Origin: Streptomyces sp. NRRL S-37
Lineage (GTDB): Bacteria > Actinomycetota > Actinomycetes > Streptomycetales > Streptomycetaceae
Length of the DNA: 64,000 bases
Direction of reading: 5' to 3'
Assembly (NCBI RefSeq): GCF_000721605.1
Contig: NZ_JOIZ01000017.1
Coordinates: forward strand, 124,001 to 188,000
The notes beneath the pieces were generated by a model. The model had not been told where the DNA came from, did no database searches, and saw only the letters and a list, made by a program, of their open reading frames with translations. The position numbers and the translations under genes are program-made. Positions 27,552 through 38,274 of the stretch are shown piece after piece (positions within the stretch are counted from its first letter, which is position 1; each line of letters starts with the position of its first letter).

Positions 27552-29093
27552 ATGACAACGAATCCGCCCCGCGCCGGCCGCCGCGAGTGGACCGCGCTCA
27601 CCGTGCTGATGCTCCCGCTGCTGCTGGTCTCGATGGACGTCTCCGTCCTCTACTTCGCGATCCCCGAGATCAGCGCCGACCTGGAACCGAGCGGCACCCA
27701 GCAGCTGTGGATCTTCGACATCTACGGCTTCGTCCTGGCCGGCCTGCTGATGACGATGGGCGCCCTCGGCGACCGCGTCGGCCGCCGCAGGCTGCTCCTC
27801 CTCGGGGCCGCGGCCTTCGGCGCCGCCTCGCTCCTCGCGGCCTACGCGCACACCGCCGAGACGCTGATCGCGGCCCGCGCGGTCCTCGGCATCGGCGGCG
27901 CCACCCTGATGCCGTCGACGATGGCGCTGGTGCGCACGATGTTCACCGACCCCGCCCAGCGGGCGAAGGCGATCGGACTGTGGTCCGGGGTGATGACGGC
28001 CGGGATCGCGCTCGGCTCGGTGATGAGCGGCGTCCTCGTCGAGCACTTCTGGTGGGGCTCGGTCTTCCTGGTCAACCTGCCCGCCATGGCCCTGCTGCTG
28101 GTCCTCGGCCCGGTGCTGCTCCCCGAGTCGAAGAACCCCTCCCCCGGCCGCTTCGACCTGCTGAGCGTCCCGCTGTCGATGGCGGCGGTCCTGCCCGTGG
28201 TCTACGGCCTGAAGGAACTGCCCTCCGAGGGCTGGAACGTCCGCTACGTCGTCTCGATCACCGTCGGCCTGCTGTTCGCGGTGCTGTTCGTGCACCGGCA
28301 GCGCACCACGGCCTCACCGATGATCTCGCCGGCCCTCTTCCGCGGGCACGGCTTCACCCCCGCGCTCACCCTCAACACCCTGTCGGCCTTCGGGATGATG
28401 GGCTCGGCGTACTTCACCACCCAGTACCTGCAGTCGGTCCTCGGCAAGAGCGCGCTGGAGGCCGCGCTGTGGAGCCTGCTGCCGTCGCTGCTGATCGGCG
28501 CCGCCGCACCGGTCGCCGCCCGGCTCGTCCAGCGGGGCGTGGAGCGCGCGTACGTCGTGACGGCCGGCTTCGTGATCTCGGCAGGCGGTTACGGGCTGCT
28601 GGCCCTGGCCGGGCCGGACTCGCTGTGGCTGGTGCTGGCCGCGTGCGGGGTGATGGCCTCGGGCATCGTCGTCGTGATGTCGCTCCTCACCGACCTGGCC
28701 CTGAGCTCGGCGCCGGTCGAGAAGGCGGGGGCCGCGTCCTCCCTGCTGGAGACGGGCACGGAGTTCGGCGGTGCGCTGGGGATGGCCGCCCTCGGCTCCA
28801 TCGGTACGGCCGTCTACCGCCACGAGATGCCGGACGCGGCCCCCGCGATGGCCCAGGAGACCCTGGGCGGCGCGCTGGCCGTCGCCGCCGGACTGCCGGG
28901 GCGCGCGGGGGACGCCCTGGCGACGGCGGCCCACGAGGCGTTCACCGGCGGGATGCAGGCGGCGGCGATCGCGGGCGCGGTGCTGCTCCTGGGGGCGGCG
29001 GGACTGGCGGCGGCCGGGCTGCGACGGATCCGGGTCCGCGCGGACATGGACAACGCCGGACAGGCTGAGCGGCTCAGCCCGTCCGGCGTGTGA
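27552..29093 (+). CDS. MFS drug efflux transporter, 14-TM (DHA2, QacA/SmvA-like)
   Basis: A 513-residue major facilitator with about 14 hydrophobic segments. DHA2 marks are VSMDVSVLYFAIPEISADL in TM1, DIYGFVLAGLLMTMGALGDRVGRRRLLLLGA (motif A) and ARAVLGIGGATLMPSTMALV (motif C region). It would export cationic or hydrophobic compounds using the proton gradient. The ATG at 27552 is used; no Shine-Dalgarno site precedes it, in keeping with the proposed leaderless message. Control by the divergent TetR protein is inferred. Confidence 0.92.
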   Translation: MTTNPPRAGRREWTALTVLMLPLLLVSMDVSVLYFAIPEISADLEPSGTQQLWIFDIYGFVLAGLLMTMGALGDRVGRRRLLLLGAAAFGAASLLAAYAHTAETLIAARAVLGIGGATLMPSTMALVRTMFTDPAQRAKAIGLWSGVMTAGIALGSVMSGVLVEHFWWGSVFLVNLPAMALLLVLGPVLLPESKNPSPGRFDLLSVPLSMAAVLPVVYGLKELPSEGWNVRYVVSITVGLLFAVLFVHRQRTTASPMISPALFRGHGFTPALTLNTLSAFGMMGSAYFTTQYLQSVLGKSALEAALWSLLPSLLIGAAAPVAARLVQRGVERAYVVTAGFVISAGGYGLLALAGPDSLWLVLAACGVMASGIVVVMSLLTDLALSSAPVEKAGAASSLLETGTEFGGALGMAALGSIGTAVYRHEMPDAAPAMAQETLGGALAVAAGLPGRAGDALATAAHEAFTGGMQAAAIAGAVLLLGAAGLAAAGLRRIRVRADMDNAGQAERLSPSGV

Positions 29094-29109
29094 GAACCAG
29101 ACCCGAAGC

Positions 29110-29142
29110 GAGGTACCCGGGGGCGCTGCCCCCGGGTACCTC
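29110..29142. terminator. Bidirectional terminator overlapping the serA stop
   Basis: A perfect 15-bp stem (29110-29124 with 29128-29142) with a 3-nt loop lies between the convergent MFS and serA genes. The last two bases of its right arm are part of the serA stop codon. Confidence 0.85.
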
Positions 29143-30730
29143 AGACCAGGTTGACCGACCGGGCGGACGTCGCCCCGATCTCCGCGGCCAGCTCACCGAG
29201 CACCCCGGCGGCCACCGTGTCGTCGACGGTCAGCACGGCGAGCGCCTCGCCGCCGACCGTCGCACGGGCGACCTGCATGCCGGCGATGTTGATGCCCGCC
29301 TCACCGAGGACACGGCCCACGGTGCCGACGACACCCGGACGGTCCTCGTAGCGCAGCACGAGCATGTGGTCGGCGAGCGCCAGGTCGACGTCGTACTCGC
29401 CGACCGCGACGATCTTCTGGACGTGCTTGGGACCGGCCAGCGTGCCGGAGACCGAGATCTCCTCGCCGTCGGAGAGGGTGCCGCGCACGGTGACGACGTT
29501 GCGGTGGTCGGCCGACTCGGAGCTGGTGGTCAGCCGGACCTCGACACCGCGCTCCTGGGCGAACAGCGGGGCGTTGACGTAGGACACCGTCTCGTCGACG
29601 ACGTCCTCGAAGACGCCCTTGAGCGCGGAGAGTTCGAGGACCTTCACGTCGTGCTGGGTGATCTCGCCGTAGACCTCGACGTCGAGGCGGACCGCGACCT
29701 CACCGGCGAGCGCGGTGAAGATGCGGCCGAGGCGCTCGGCGAGCGGCAGACCCGGCTTGACGTCCTCGGCGATGACCCCGCCCTGTACGTTCACCGCGTC
29801 CGGGACCAGCTCGCCGGCGAGGGCGAGGCGCACCGAGCGGGCGACGGCGATACCGGCCTTCTCCTGCGCCTCGTCGGTGGAGGCGCCGAGGTGCGGGGTG
29901 CAGACGACCTGGTCGAACTCGAACAGCGGCGAGTCGGTGCAGGGCTCCTTGGCGTACACGTCGAGGCCGGCGCCGGCGACGCGGCCCTCCTTGAGCGCCG
30001 AGTACAGCGCCTCCTCGTCGACGATGCCGCCACGCGCGGCGTTGATGACGCGCACGCCCGGCTTGACCTTGCGCAGCGCCTCGTCGCCGATGAGGCCGAC
30101 GGTCTCGGGGGTCTTGGGCAGGTGGACGGTGATGAAGTCGGAGACCTCGAGCAGCTCGTCCAGCGACAGGACCTTGACGCCCATCTGCGCGGCCCGCGCG
30201 GGCTGGATGTAGGGGTCGTAGGCGACGACCTTCATGCCGAAGCCGGACATGCGCTGGGCGACCAGCGCGCCGATGCGGCCCAGGCCGACGACACCGAGGG
30301 TCTTCTCGGCGAGCTCGACGCCCGTGTACTTGCTGCGCTTCCACTCGCCGTTCTTCAGCGCGGCGTTGGCCTGCGGGATGTGGCGGGCGGTGGCGACGAT
30401 CAGACCGCAGGCGAGCTCGGCGGCGGTCACGATGTTCGACGTGGGGGCGTTGACGACCATCACGCCGGCCTTGGTGGCGGCGGAGACGTCGACGTTGTCC
30501 AGGCCGACGCCGGCGCGGGCGACGACCTTGAGCCTGTTCGCGGCGGCGATCGCCTCGGCGTCGACCTTGGTGGCCGAGCGGATCAGGATCGCGTCCACCT
30601 CGGCGATGGCCGGGAGCAGCTCGGTACGGTCCGCGCCGTTGCAGTGGCGGATCTCGAAGTCCGGACCGAGTGCGTCGACGGTGGCGGGCGACAGCTCTTC
30701 AGCGATGAGTACGACGGGTTTCGAGCTCAC
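29141..30730 (-). CDS. serA: D-3-phosphoglycerate dehydrogenase
   Basis: A 529-residue type 1 PGDH, full length. The nucleotide-binding motif is VGLGRIGALVAQRM; catalytic residues lie in INAARGGIVDEEAL (Arg), DVYAKEPC (Glu) and CTPHLGAST (His). The allosteric substrate-binding domain follows, and a C-terminal ACT domain begins VLRYEDRPGVVGTVGRVLGEAGINIAGMQV, giving serine feedback. It starts serine synthesis. The GTG at 30730 has GAGGA close upstream. A TAGACT hexamer on the - strand near 30850 is a possible -10. It lies downstream of ilvC but is separated by a strong terminator. Confidence 0.95.
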   Translation of the reverse strand: MSSKPVVLIAEELSPATVDALGPDFEIRHCNGADRTELLPAIAEVDAILIRSATKVDAEAIAAANRLKVVARAGVGLDNVDVSAATKAGVMVVNAPTSNIVTAAELACGLIVATARHIPQANAALKNGEWKRSKYTGVELAEKTLGVVGLGRIGALVAQRMSGFGMKVVAYDPYIQPARAAQMGVKVLSLDELLEVSDFITVHLPKTPETVGLIGDEALRKVKPGVRVINAARGGIVDEEALYSALKEGRVAGAGLDVYAKEPCTDSPLFEFDQVVCTPHLGASTDEAQEKAGIAVARSVRLALAGELVPDAVNVQGGVIAEDVKPGLPLAERLGRIFTALAGEVAVRLDVEVYGEITQHDVKVLELSALKGVFEDVVDETVSYVNAPLFAQERGVEVRLTTSSESADHRNVVTVRGTLSDGEEISVSGTLAGPKHVQKIVAVGEYDVDLALADHMLVLRYEDRPGVVGTVGRVLGEAGINIAGMQVARATVGGEALAVLTVDDTVAAGVLGELAAEIGATSARSVNLV

Positions 30731-30949
30731 GTGAGTCCTCACAAGTCCAATGCGGACGGCCGTCCCGACGGCCGCAGGCGGTGAAGAAGTGCTAGCCGCG
30801 TGGAAGACGCACGACGCTGTGGGCCTGACGCGTTTGTTGTACAGCAGTCTAGTGGCGCCGAGGGCGTCGTCTTACGCCGCTTCGGAAGGATCACCCGTCC
30901 GTGGGGGACGGGTTGGACAACGCCGTACCACCGACGTTACCCCGGGTTC

Positions 30950-30988
30950 GCCCGGAGGGCCGGAGCATCCCGCTCCGGCCCTCCGGGC
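30950..30988 (-). terminator. ilvBNC terminator
   Basis: A perfect 17-bp stem (30950-30966 with 30972-30988) and 5-nt loop directly follow the ilvC stop. Confidence 0.88.
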
Positions 30989-30995
30989 GTGAGGC

Positions 30996-32111
<1,116 letters not shown>

Positions 32112-32118
32112 TTACGTC

Positions 32119-32643
32119 TTACGCCGACCGGTCCAGGGCGCGCAGCGACCGGTCCGTGATGGAACGGCCACCGCGTCCGATCGCGATCGTGCCGGACTGG
32201 ACGAGCTCCTTGATGCCGAACGGCTCCAGCATCTTGAGCATGGCGGACAGCTTGTCGCTGCTGCCGGTGGCCTCGATGGTCACGGCCTCCGGGGAGACGT
32301 CCACGGTCTTGGCGCGGAACAGCTGGACGATCTCGACGATCTGGGAGCGCGTCTCGTTGTCGGCGCGCACCTTCACCAGAACGAGTTCACGCTGGACGGC
32401 CTGCCCGGGTTCGAGCTCGACGATCTTCAGCACGTTGACGAGCTTGTTGAGCTGCTTGGTGACCTGCTCCAGCGGGAACTCCTCGACGCTCACCACGATG
32501 GTGATGCGGGAGATGTCGGCGTGCTCGGTGACGCCGACGGCGAGCGAGTCGATGTTGAAGCCGCGGCGGGAGAACAGGGCGGCGATCCGGGCCAGGATGC
32601 CCGGGGTGTTCTCCACCAGGACGGAGAGCGTGTGCTTGGACAT
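32119..32643 (-). CDS. ilvN: Acetolactate synthase small (regulatory) subunit
   Basis: A 174-residue regulatory subunit with the N-terminal ACT domain (LSVLVENTPGILARIAALFSRRGFNIDSLAVG) and the second conserved domain (ELVLVKVRADNETRSQIVEIVQLFRAKTVDVS...GSSDKLSAMLKMLEPFGIKELVQSG). It binds valine-family effectors and stabilises IlvB. The ATG at 32643 has AGGAAG upstream and lies 35 bp after the ilvB stop. Confidence 0.95.
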   Translation of the reverse strand: MSKHTLSVLVENTPGILARIAALFSRRGFNIDSLAVGVTEHADISRITIVVSVEEFPLEQVTKQLNKLVNVLKIVELEPGQAVQRELVLVKVRADNETRSQIVEIVQLFRAKTVDVSPEAVTIEATGSSDKLSAMLKMLEPFGIKELVQSGTIAIGRGGRSITDRSLRALDRSA

Positions 32644-32678
32644 GATCTGCTTCCTCTGCTTGAAAGTCCTGACGGCTC

Positions 32679-34529
32679 TCAGTCGTCTTCGTTGTCGCCG
32701 AAGTCGGGGCGGACGTCCCGGGCGGCCATGATCGTGTCGTTGGAGGTGCCGGCGGCGACCATCGGCCACACCATCGCGTCCTCGTGGACGATGAAGTCCA
32801 CGACGACCGGGCGGTCGTTGACCGAGTTCGCCTCCTCGATCACCTTGTCGAGGTCGGCCGGGTCCTCGCAGCGGATCGCGTAGCAGCCCATGGCCTCCGC
32901 CAGCTTCACGAAGTCGGGGACGCGGGTGCCGGCGCTCTTCTCGACGGTGCCGGCCCCGGGGCCGGAGTGCAGCACCGTGTTGGAGTACCGCTGGTTGTAG
33001 AAGAGGGTCTGCCACTGGCGGACCATCCCGAGGGCGCCGTTGTTGATGATGGCGACCTTGATCGGGATGTTGTTCAGGGCGCAGGTGGTGAGCTCCTGGT
33101 TGGTCATCTGGAAGCAGCCGTCGCCGTCGATCGCCCAGACGGTGCGGTCGGGCATGCCGGCCTTGGCTCCCATGGCGGCCGGGACCGAGTAGCCCATGGT
33201 CCCGGCGCCGCCGGAGTTCAGCCAGGTGGCGGGCTTGTCGTACCGGATGAAGTGCGCGGCCCACATCTGGTGCTGGCCGACGCCGGCCGTGAAGATCGTG
33301 CCCTCGGGCGCCAGTTGTCCGATGCGCTCGATGACCGCCTGCGGGGAGAGCGAGCCGTCCTCGGGCAGGTCGTAGCCGAGCGGGTAGGTCTCGCGCCAGC
33401 GGTTCAGGTCGTTCCACCAGGCGGTGTAGTCGCCGCGGTTGCCCTCGGCGTGCTCCTTCTGGACGGCCTGGACGAGGTCGGCGAGGACCTCGCGGGCGTC
33501 ACCGACGATCGGCACGTCGGCGGCGCGGTTCTTGCCGATCTCCGCCGGGTCGATGTCGGCGTGGACGATCTTGGCGTACGGGGCGAAGCTGTCCAGCTTG
33601 CCGGTGACGCGGTCGTCGAAGCGGGCTCCGAGGGCGACGATCAGGTCGGCCTTCTGCAGCGCGGTGACGGCGGTGACCGAACCGTGCATGCCCGGCATTC
33701 CCACGTGCAGCTCGTGGCTGTCGGGGAACGCGCCGAGTCCCATCAGGGTGGTGGTGACGGGAGCTCCGGTGAGTTCGGCGAGGACCTTCAGCTCGGCGGT
33801 GGCGCGGGCCTTGAGGACGCCGCCGCCGACGTAGAGGACCGGCCGCTTCGCGGCGGTGATCAGCTTGGCGGCCTCGCGGATCTGCTTGGCGTGCGGCTTG
33901 GTGACGGGCCGGTAGCCGGGCAGGTCCATGGCGGGCGGCCAGGAGAAGGTGGTCTTCGCCTGGAGGATGTCCTTGGGGATGTCGACCAGGACCGGTCCCG
34001 GGCGGCCGGTGGAGGCGATGTGGAACGCCTGCGCGATCGCCCGGGGGATGTCCTCCGCCTTGGTGACCAGGAAGCTGTGCTTGGTGATCGGCATGGTGAT
34101 GCCGACGATGTCCGCCTCCTGGAAGGCGTCCGTGCCGATCGCCTTGGACACCACCTGCCCGGTGATCGCGACCAGCGGCACGGAGTCCATGTGCGCGTCC
34201 GCGATCGGGGTGACCAGGTTGGTGGCGCCCGGACCGGACGTCGCCATGCAGACCCCGACCTTGCCGGTGGCCTGGGCGTAACCGGTGGCCGCGTGACCGG
34301 CGCCCTGCTCGTGGCGGACCAGCACGTGGCGCACCCGCGTGGAGTCCATCAGGGGGTCGTACGCCGGCAGGATGGTGCCCCCGGGAATGCCGAATACCGT
34401 GTCGGCGCCGACCTCCTCGAGAGAGCGGATGAGGGACTGTGCGCCCGTGACGTGCTCGACGGGGGCGGACTGTCCTCCGGATCGGGGCCGGGGCTGCGGG
34501 TGATGGGCCCCGGTGGCCTGCTCGGTCAT
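32679..34529 (-). CDS. ilvB: Acetolactate synthase large (catalytic) subunit
   Basis: A 616-residue ThDP enzyme. It has the catalytic glutamate in [33 protein letters not shown], the FAD region [18 protein letters not shown], and the ThDP/Mg motif [31 protein letters not shown]. It joins two pyruvates, or pyruvate and 2-oxobutyrate, as the first common step to Val, Leu and Ile. The ATG at 34529 is favoured for its AGAGA spacing; an ATG two codons upstream (34535) is possible. Expression is probably set by the leader peptide and attenuator upstream. Confidence 0.95.
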   Translation of the reverse strand: MTEQATGAHHPQPRPRSGGQSAPVEHVTGAQSLIRSLEEVGADTVFGIPGGTILPAYDPLMDSTRVRHVLVRHEQGAGHAATGYAQATGKVGVCMATSGPGATNLVTPIADAHMDSVPLVAITGQVVSKAIGTDAFQEADIVGITMPITKHSFLVTKAEDIPRAIAQAFHIASTGRPGPVLVDIPKDILQAKTTFSWPPAMDLPGYRPVTKPHAKQIREAAKLITAAKRPVLYVGGGVLKARATAELKVLAELTGAPVTTTLMGLGAFPDSHELHVGMPGMHGSVTAVTALQKADLIVALGARFDDRVTGKLDSFAPYAKIVHADIDPAEIGKNRAADVPIVGDAREVLADLVQAVQKEHAEGNRGDYTAWWNDLNRWRETYPLGYDLPEDGSLSPQAVIERIGQLAPEGTIFTAGVGQHQMWAAHFIRYDKPATWLNSGGAGTMGYSVPAAMGAKAGMPDRTVWAIDGDGCFQMTNQELTTCALNNIPIKVAIINNGALGMVRQWQTLFYNQRYSNTVLHSGPGAGTVEKSAGTRVPDFVKLAEAMGCYAIRCEDPADLDKVIEEANSVNDRPVVVDFIVHEDAMVWPMVAAGTSNDTIMAARDVRPDFGDNEDD

Positions 34530-34610
34530 CGGCATTCTCTTCTCGATGCTGAGGGTCTTTGCGAAGTTTGTGCGGGTCACGCGTGCTGCTCGGCGGGTGC
34601 CTGTGCAACA

Positions 34611-34643
34611 AAAAACCCCTCGTGCCGTAAGGCAAGCGAGGGG
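34611..34643 (-). terminator. ilvB attenuator terminator
   Basis: On the - strand a CCCCTCG/CGAGGGG stem with an inner TGCC/GGCA pair (34616-34643) is followed by a T-run (34611-34615 on the + strand as A's). It sits between the leader peptide and ilvB, where ribosome position on the leader would decide whether it forms. Confidence 0.85.
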
Positions 34644-34684
34644 AGCGCGCCGGGTGGTGGTCGCTGAGCGGTCGAGGCTCAGCG

Positions 34685-34726
34685 TCAGCCGACGCGCTTT
34701 CCAAGTACGAGAATTCGGGTGCGCAT
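34685..34726 (-). CDS. ilvB leader peptide
   Basis: A 13-residue frame, [13 protein letters not shown], starts at ATG 34726 with GGAGGG upstream and ends in TGA. The consecutive Ile-Leu-Val-Leu codons and the downstream terminator are the signature of transcription attenuation by branched-chain amino acid supply, as known for actinobacterial ilvBNC operons. Confidence 0.85.
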   Translation of the reverse strand: MRTRILVLGKRVG

Positions 34727-34759
34727 GGCACTGACCCTCCCCCCGGCGCACACCCACTG

Positions 34760-37750
34760 TCAAGTGGGTGGGACGGGAGTCTCACGATGTGAGCGCAGTG
34801 CCGTACCGCCCTGGAGTACGGCGGTCGCTCCGGTGGAGTACACCCCGGAGCCCCCGCCGACGAACACGGGTTCGGCCGGTCCGGGCGGCACCGGGTAGTG
34901 CCCGGCGGTCAGCGCCCTGCGCAGCCGGTACTCGTCCAGCGGCCCGGAGAAGGCCTTGCCCTGCCCGTGCGTACAGCCCATCGCGCGCAGGGCCGCGACC
35001 TGCTCGGGCAGGTCCACGCCGACGGCCACGGACTGCAGACCGAGGTCGGAGGCGATCCGCAGCAGCCCGCTGGTGATCTTGTGCAGCCGTGCGGACTCCA
35101 CCACGCCGTCGACCAGGCCCCGGTCGAGCTTGAGCACGTCGACGGGGAGCCGCCTGAGGGCCGTGATCGCCGCGGAGCCGCCGCCGAAGCCGTCGAGCGC
35201 GATCCGGACGCCGAGCCGCTTGAGCACGGTCAGCCGGCGCTCCAGCTCGTCGAGCGACACCCTGGGATCGGTGTCGGCCAGCTCGACGATCAGGGAGCCG
35301 GACGGCAGCCCGTACCGGGTCAGCAGGGCCTCGATCGAGCCCAGGGGCAGCGACCGGTCGAGGAGCCGGTGCGCGCTCAGCCGGACGGCCACCGGGACGG
35401 GCAGACCGGTCAGGTGCCGTTCGGCGGCCTGCTCGACGGCCTCCTCCAGCACCCAGCGGCCCAGCTCGGCGGTCTTCTCGCTGTCCTCGGCCACACGCAG
35501 GAACTCCGCGGGGGTGAACAGCACCCCCTGGGAGGAGCGCCAGCGCGCCTGGGCGCAGACCGAGGTGATCCGGCCGTCCTCCAGGCACACCACCGGCTGG
35601 TGCAGCAGGGCGAACTCGCCGTGGTGCAGCGCCGCGCGCAGCCGGGTGGCCAGCTCCGCCCTGCGCACCACGTCCTGCTGCATCTGCGGCTTGTACAGCT
35701 CCACCCGGCCCTTGCCGGCGGCCTTGGCCCGGTACATGGCGAGGTCGGCGTTGCGCAGCAGTTCGCCCGCGCCGAGGCCGGGTTCGGCGAAGGCCACGCC
35801 GATGGAGGCGTTGACCCGGACATCGTTGCCGTCGATGACGTAGGGCTGGGAGAGGGTCGCTCTCAGCCGGTCGGCGAGCTCGACGATGTGCCGCTCGCGG
35901 GCGTCCCGGTCGCGGACGCCGTCGCCGACGATCAGGGCCGCGAACTCGTCGCCGCCCAGCCGGGAGGCGGTGTCGCCCTTGCGGACCGCGTCCTGGAGTC
36001 TGCGGGCGGCCTGGACGAGGAGCTCGTCCCCGGCCTGGTGCCCGATGGTGTCGTTGACACCCTTGAAGCCGTCGAGGTCGATGAAGAGCACCGCCGTGCC
36101 TCGGAGGGCGGCGCCGCGGTCCGAGGCGCGGCGGCCGGACAGCGCCTGCTGGACACGCCGGGTGAACAGGGCGCGGTTGGGCAGGTCGGTGAGCGGATCG
36201 TGCTCCGCGTTGTGCTGGAGCTGCGCCTGGAGCCGCACCCGTTCGGTCACGTCACGGCTGTTGAAGATCAGGCCGCCGTGATGCCGGTTGACGGTCGACT
36301 CGACGTTCAGCCAGCCGCCGTCGCCGGAGCGGAAGCGGCACTCGATGCGGGTGGTGGGTTCCTCGACCGGGCTGGCGGCGAGGAAGCGGCGCACCTCGTG
36401 CACGACGCAGCCCAGGTCCTCCGGGTGGATGAGACCGGCCAGTTCGGTCCCCTCCAGCTCCTCCGCGGGCCTGCCGTACACCCCGGCGGCGGCCGGGGAG
36501 ACGTAGCGGAGGATGCCGCTGGGGGCGGCGATCATGATGACGTCGCTGGAGCCCTGCACCAGGGAGCGGAAGTGGTTCTCCTTCTGCGCCAGTTCCTGGG
36601 TGAGGGTGATGTTGTCGAGCAGCATGATGCCCTGGCGCACGACGAGCGCGAGCACCACCGTGCCCCCGGTGAGCAGCACGACGCGGTCGACGCTGCGGCC
36701 GTTGAGGACGTTGTAGAGGATCCCCAGGGTGCATACGGCCGCGGCGAGGTACGGCGTGAGCGCGGCGAGGGAGCCGGTGATGGGCCGGGAGAGCGGGTAC
36801 CGGGCGTGCTCGCCGGGCGGCGGGCCGTGATGGTGGTCCGGAGTGGCGTACCGTCCGGGCAGGTGCTCGCGGACCACGCGCGTGTGCCCCTCCCGCTCGG
36901 GCCGTCCGCCGCGGGGCGCGGTCCAGGGGGCGTACGCCAGGAGCAGCGAGCCGGCGAACCAGCCCGCGTCGAGGAGTTGTCCGGAGCGGTAGTCGGCGTG
37001 CAGCAGCGGAGAGGTGAACAGGGCGTCGCACATGACGGTCAGCGCGAGCGCGCCGATCGCGGTGTTGACCGCGGACCGGTTGACCGCCGAGCGCCGGAAG
37101 TGCAGCGCGAGCACCATGCTGACCAGGACGATGTCGAGCAGCGGGTACGCCAGTGACAGCGCGGTGTGCGCGACGTCCGGCCCCTCGGCCCGCGCGGCCT
37201 GGGCGAGCGCGAGGCTCCACGCGAGGGTGAGCAGGGAACCGCCGATCAGCCAGGCGTCCAGGGCGAGACAGACCCAGCCGGCCTTGTTCGCGGGCCGTTT
37301 GGCGAGCACCAGCAGTCCCACGATGGCGGGCGGCGCGAAGCACAGGAAGAACAGGTCGGCGTAGCTGGGGCTGGGCACGGGAAGCCCGAGGACGACCTCG
37401 TACCACCCCCAGACCAGGTTGCCCAGGGAGGCCATGGCCGAGGAGAGGCCGAACATCAGCCAGGCGGGCCGGAACCGGGTGTGGGGGCTGCGGGCGTAGA
37501 CGAAACAGGACACGGCGGCGGCACCGGCCGCCACGCTCAGTCCGAAATCGCCCATGATCAAAGCGAGTTGTTCCGACCCCCAGCCGAACGCAGCGCCGAC
37601 GGCGTAGGCCGCGCAGACCAGGGCGAGAACGAGTTGGGCGGCCGGACCGGGCCGGCGGCCGGCGGCCGGTGCGCCGGCCGCCGGCGCCGTCGGCGCGGAC
37701 TGTTGCCGCAGCGCTCCGTCGAGCGTGGAGGTGGGGGTGGGCGCACTCAC
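34760..37750 (-). CDS. Membrane PAS-GGDEF-EAL protein (c-di-GMP signalling; EAL degenerate)
   Basis: A 996-residue protein. The N-terminal ~350 residues carry about nine hydrophobic segments (MASE-like sensor), then a TM plus short linker, a PAS domain (about 405-530), a GGDEF domain with intact GGDEF at 599-603 (RLGGDEFAA), and an EAL-type domain from about 695. In the latter the signature EAL is replaced (CAQARW, 732-737), and other phosphodiesterase residues look altered, so the likely activity is diguanylate cyclase with a non-catalytic EAL domain. The GTG at 37750 has GGGAGG upstream. The end overlaps a small CACCCACT/AGTGGGTG hairpin (34751-34770) just before the ilvB leader. Confidence 0.88.
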   Translation of the reverse strand: MSAPTPTSTLDGALRQQSAPTAPAAGAPAAGRRPGPAAQLVLALVCAAYAVGAAFGWGSEQLALIMGDFGLSVAAGAAAVSCFVYARSPHTRFRPAWLMFGLSSAMASLGNLVWGWYEVVLGLPVPSPSYADLFFLCFAPPAIVGLLVLAKRPANKAGWVCLALDAWLIGGSLLTLAWSLALAQAARAEGPDVAHTALSLAYPLLDIVLVSMVLALHFRRSAVNRSAVNTAIGALALTVMCDALFTSPLLHADYRSGQLLDAGWFAGSLLLAYAPWTAPRGGRPEREGHTRVVREHLPGRYATPDHHHGPPPGEHARYPLSRPITGSLAALTPYLAAAVCTLGILYNVLNGRSVDRVVLLTGGTVVLALVVRQGIMLLDNITLTQELAQKENHFRSLVQGSSDVIMIAAPSGILRYVSPAAAGVYGRPAEELEGTELAGLIHPEDLGCVVHEVRRFLAASPVEEPTTRIECRFRSGDGGWLNVESTVNRHHGGLIFNSRDVTERVRLQAQLQHNAEHDPLTDLPNRALFTRRVQQALSGRRASDRGAALRGTAVLFIDLDGFKGVNDTIGHQAGDELLVQAARRLQDAVRKGDTASRLGGDEFAALIVGDGVRDRDARERHIVELADRLRATLSQPYVIDGNDVRVNASIGVAFAEPGLGAGELLRNADLAMYRAKAAGKGRVELYKPQMQQDVVRRAELATRLRAALHHGEFALLHQPVVCLEDGRITSVCAQARWRSSQGVLFTPAEFLRVAEDSEKTAELGRWVLEEAVEQAAERHLTGLPVPVAVRLSAHRLLDRSLPLGSIEALLTRYGLPSGSLIVELADTDPRVSLDELERRLTVLKRLGVRIALDGFGGGSAAITALRRLPVDVLKLDRGLVDGVVESARLHKITSGLLRIASDLGLQSVAVGVDLPEQVAALRAMGCTHGQGKAFSGPLDEYRLRRALTAGHYPVPPGPAEPVFVGGGSGVYSTGATAVLQGGTALRSHRETPVPPT

Positions 37751-37795
37751 CGGTACCTCCCGGTCCGCTCCGCTCCCGGGCCCTCGGGGGGTGTC

Positions 37796-37880
37796 GTCCG
37801 GATCATGCCGGGGACGCCCACGCCCCTTCGGGCGGTGAAGGGGTGAGTGCCGGGTCCCGTGTCCCCGGCATGATCCGGAC
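37796..37880. repeat. 85-bp element with 20-bp perfect terminal inverted repeats
   Basis: GTCCGGATCATGCCGGGGAC (37796-37815) is repeated in exact inverse at 37861-37880. The 45-bp centre includes a CACGCCC-CTTCGGGCGG hairpin related to the sequence inside the regulator gene at 43491-43530. It begins 46 bp upstream of the GTG of the GGDEF gene. The rest of the 524-bp gap (37751-38274) is very GC-rich with no convincing gene, apart from the palindrome at 38161 and the terminator at 38238. Confidence 0.85.
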
Positions 37881-38160
37881 AGCACTCCCTTCGCCGCCGG
37901 TGCACCGGGTGGGCGCGCCTTCCGCGGCTGCCGTGCCGGTGAGGGTGGTGGTCGGAACCGTTCCGGCGGTCGGAACCGTCGTGAGGGTCGCCGCACCGGA
38001 TGTGGTGGCCGCGGCAGCGCGCGGCCGTGCGCCACGGTCGTCGCCGATGGCTCCGCCGCGTCGGATCGCTCGTCCCCAGGCCGTGCATCGCCCGTCGCCC
38101 CCCTCACTGTCCGCAGTGCCCTGCCCCCGCGCCGATGGTCAGCGGCGCGGCCCCTGTCGG

Positions 38161-38180
38161 GACGATACACCAGTATCGTC
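38161..38180. promoter_or_regulatory. Operator-like palindrome
   Basis: GACGATAC-ACCA-GTATCGTC is a perfect 8-bp inverted repeat in a locally AT-rich stretch. It is about 410 bp upstream of the GGDEF gene start and beyond the terminator of the dehydrogenase gene. The regulator that binds it is unknown. Confidence 0.45.
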
Positions 38181-38237
38181 ACTCAGGGACATAGGTTCTC
38201 TACGCTCCGTAACGATCAATCGATATATGAGTACCCA

Positions 38238-38260
38238 CCGCGTCCGGAAAAACGCGGACG
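38238..38260 (-). terminator. Terminator after the dehydrogenase at 38275
   Basis: CCGCGT/ACGCGG (38238-38243, 38252-38257), with the alternative pairing CGTCCG/CGGACG, forms a hairpin with a T-rich loop on the - strand 15 bp after the stop codon. Confidence 0.6.
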
Positions 38261-38274
38261 GTACTCGAAGTGGA

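Noticed and set aside
34751..34770. TTGACA on the - strand as the ilvB promoter
   Set aside because: The hexamer is the centre of a CACCCACT/AGTGGGTG hairpin and has no acceptable -10 box 16-18 bp downstream.
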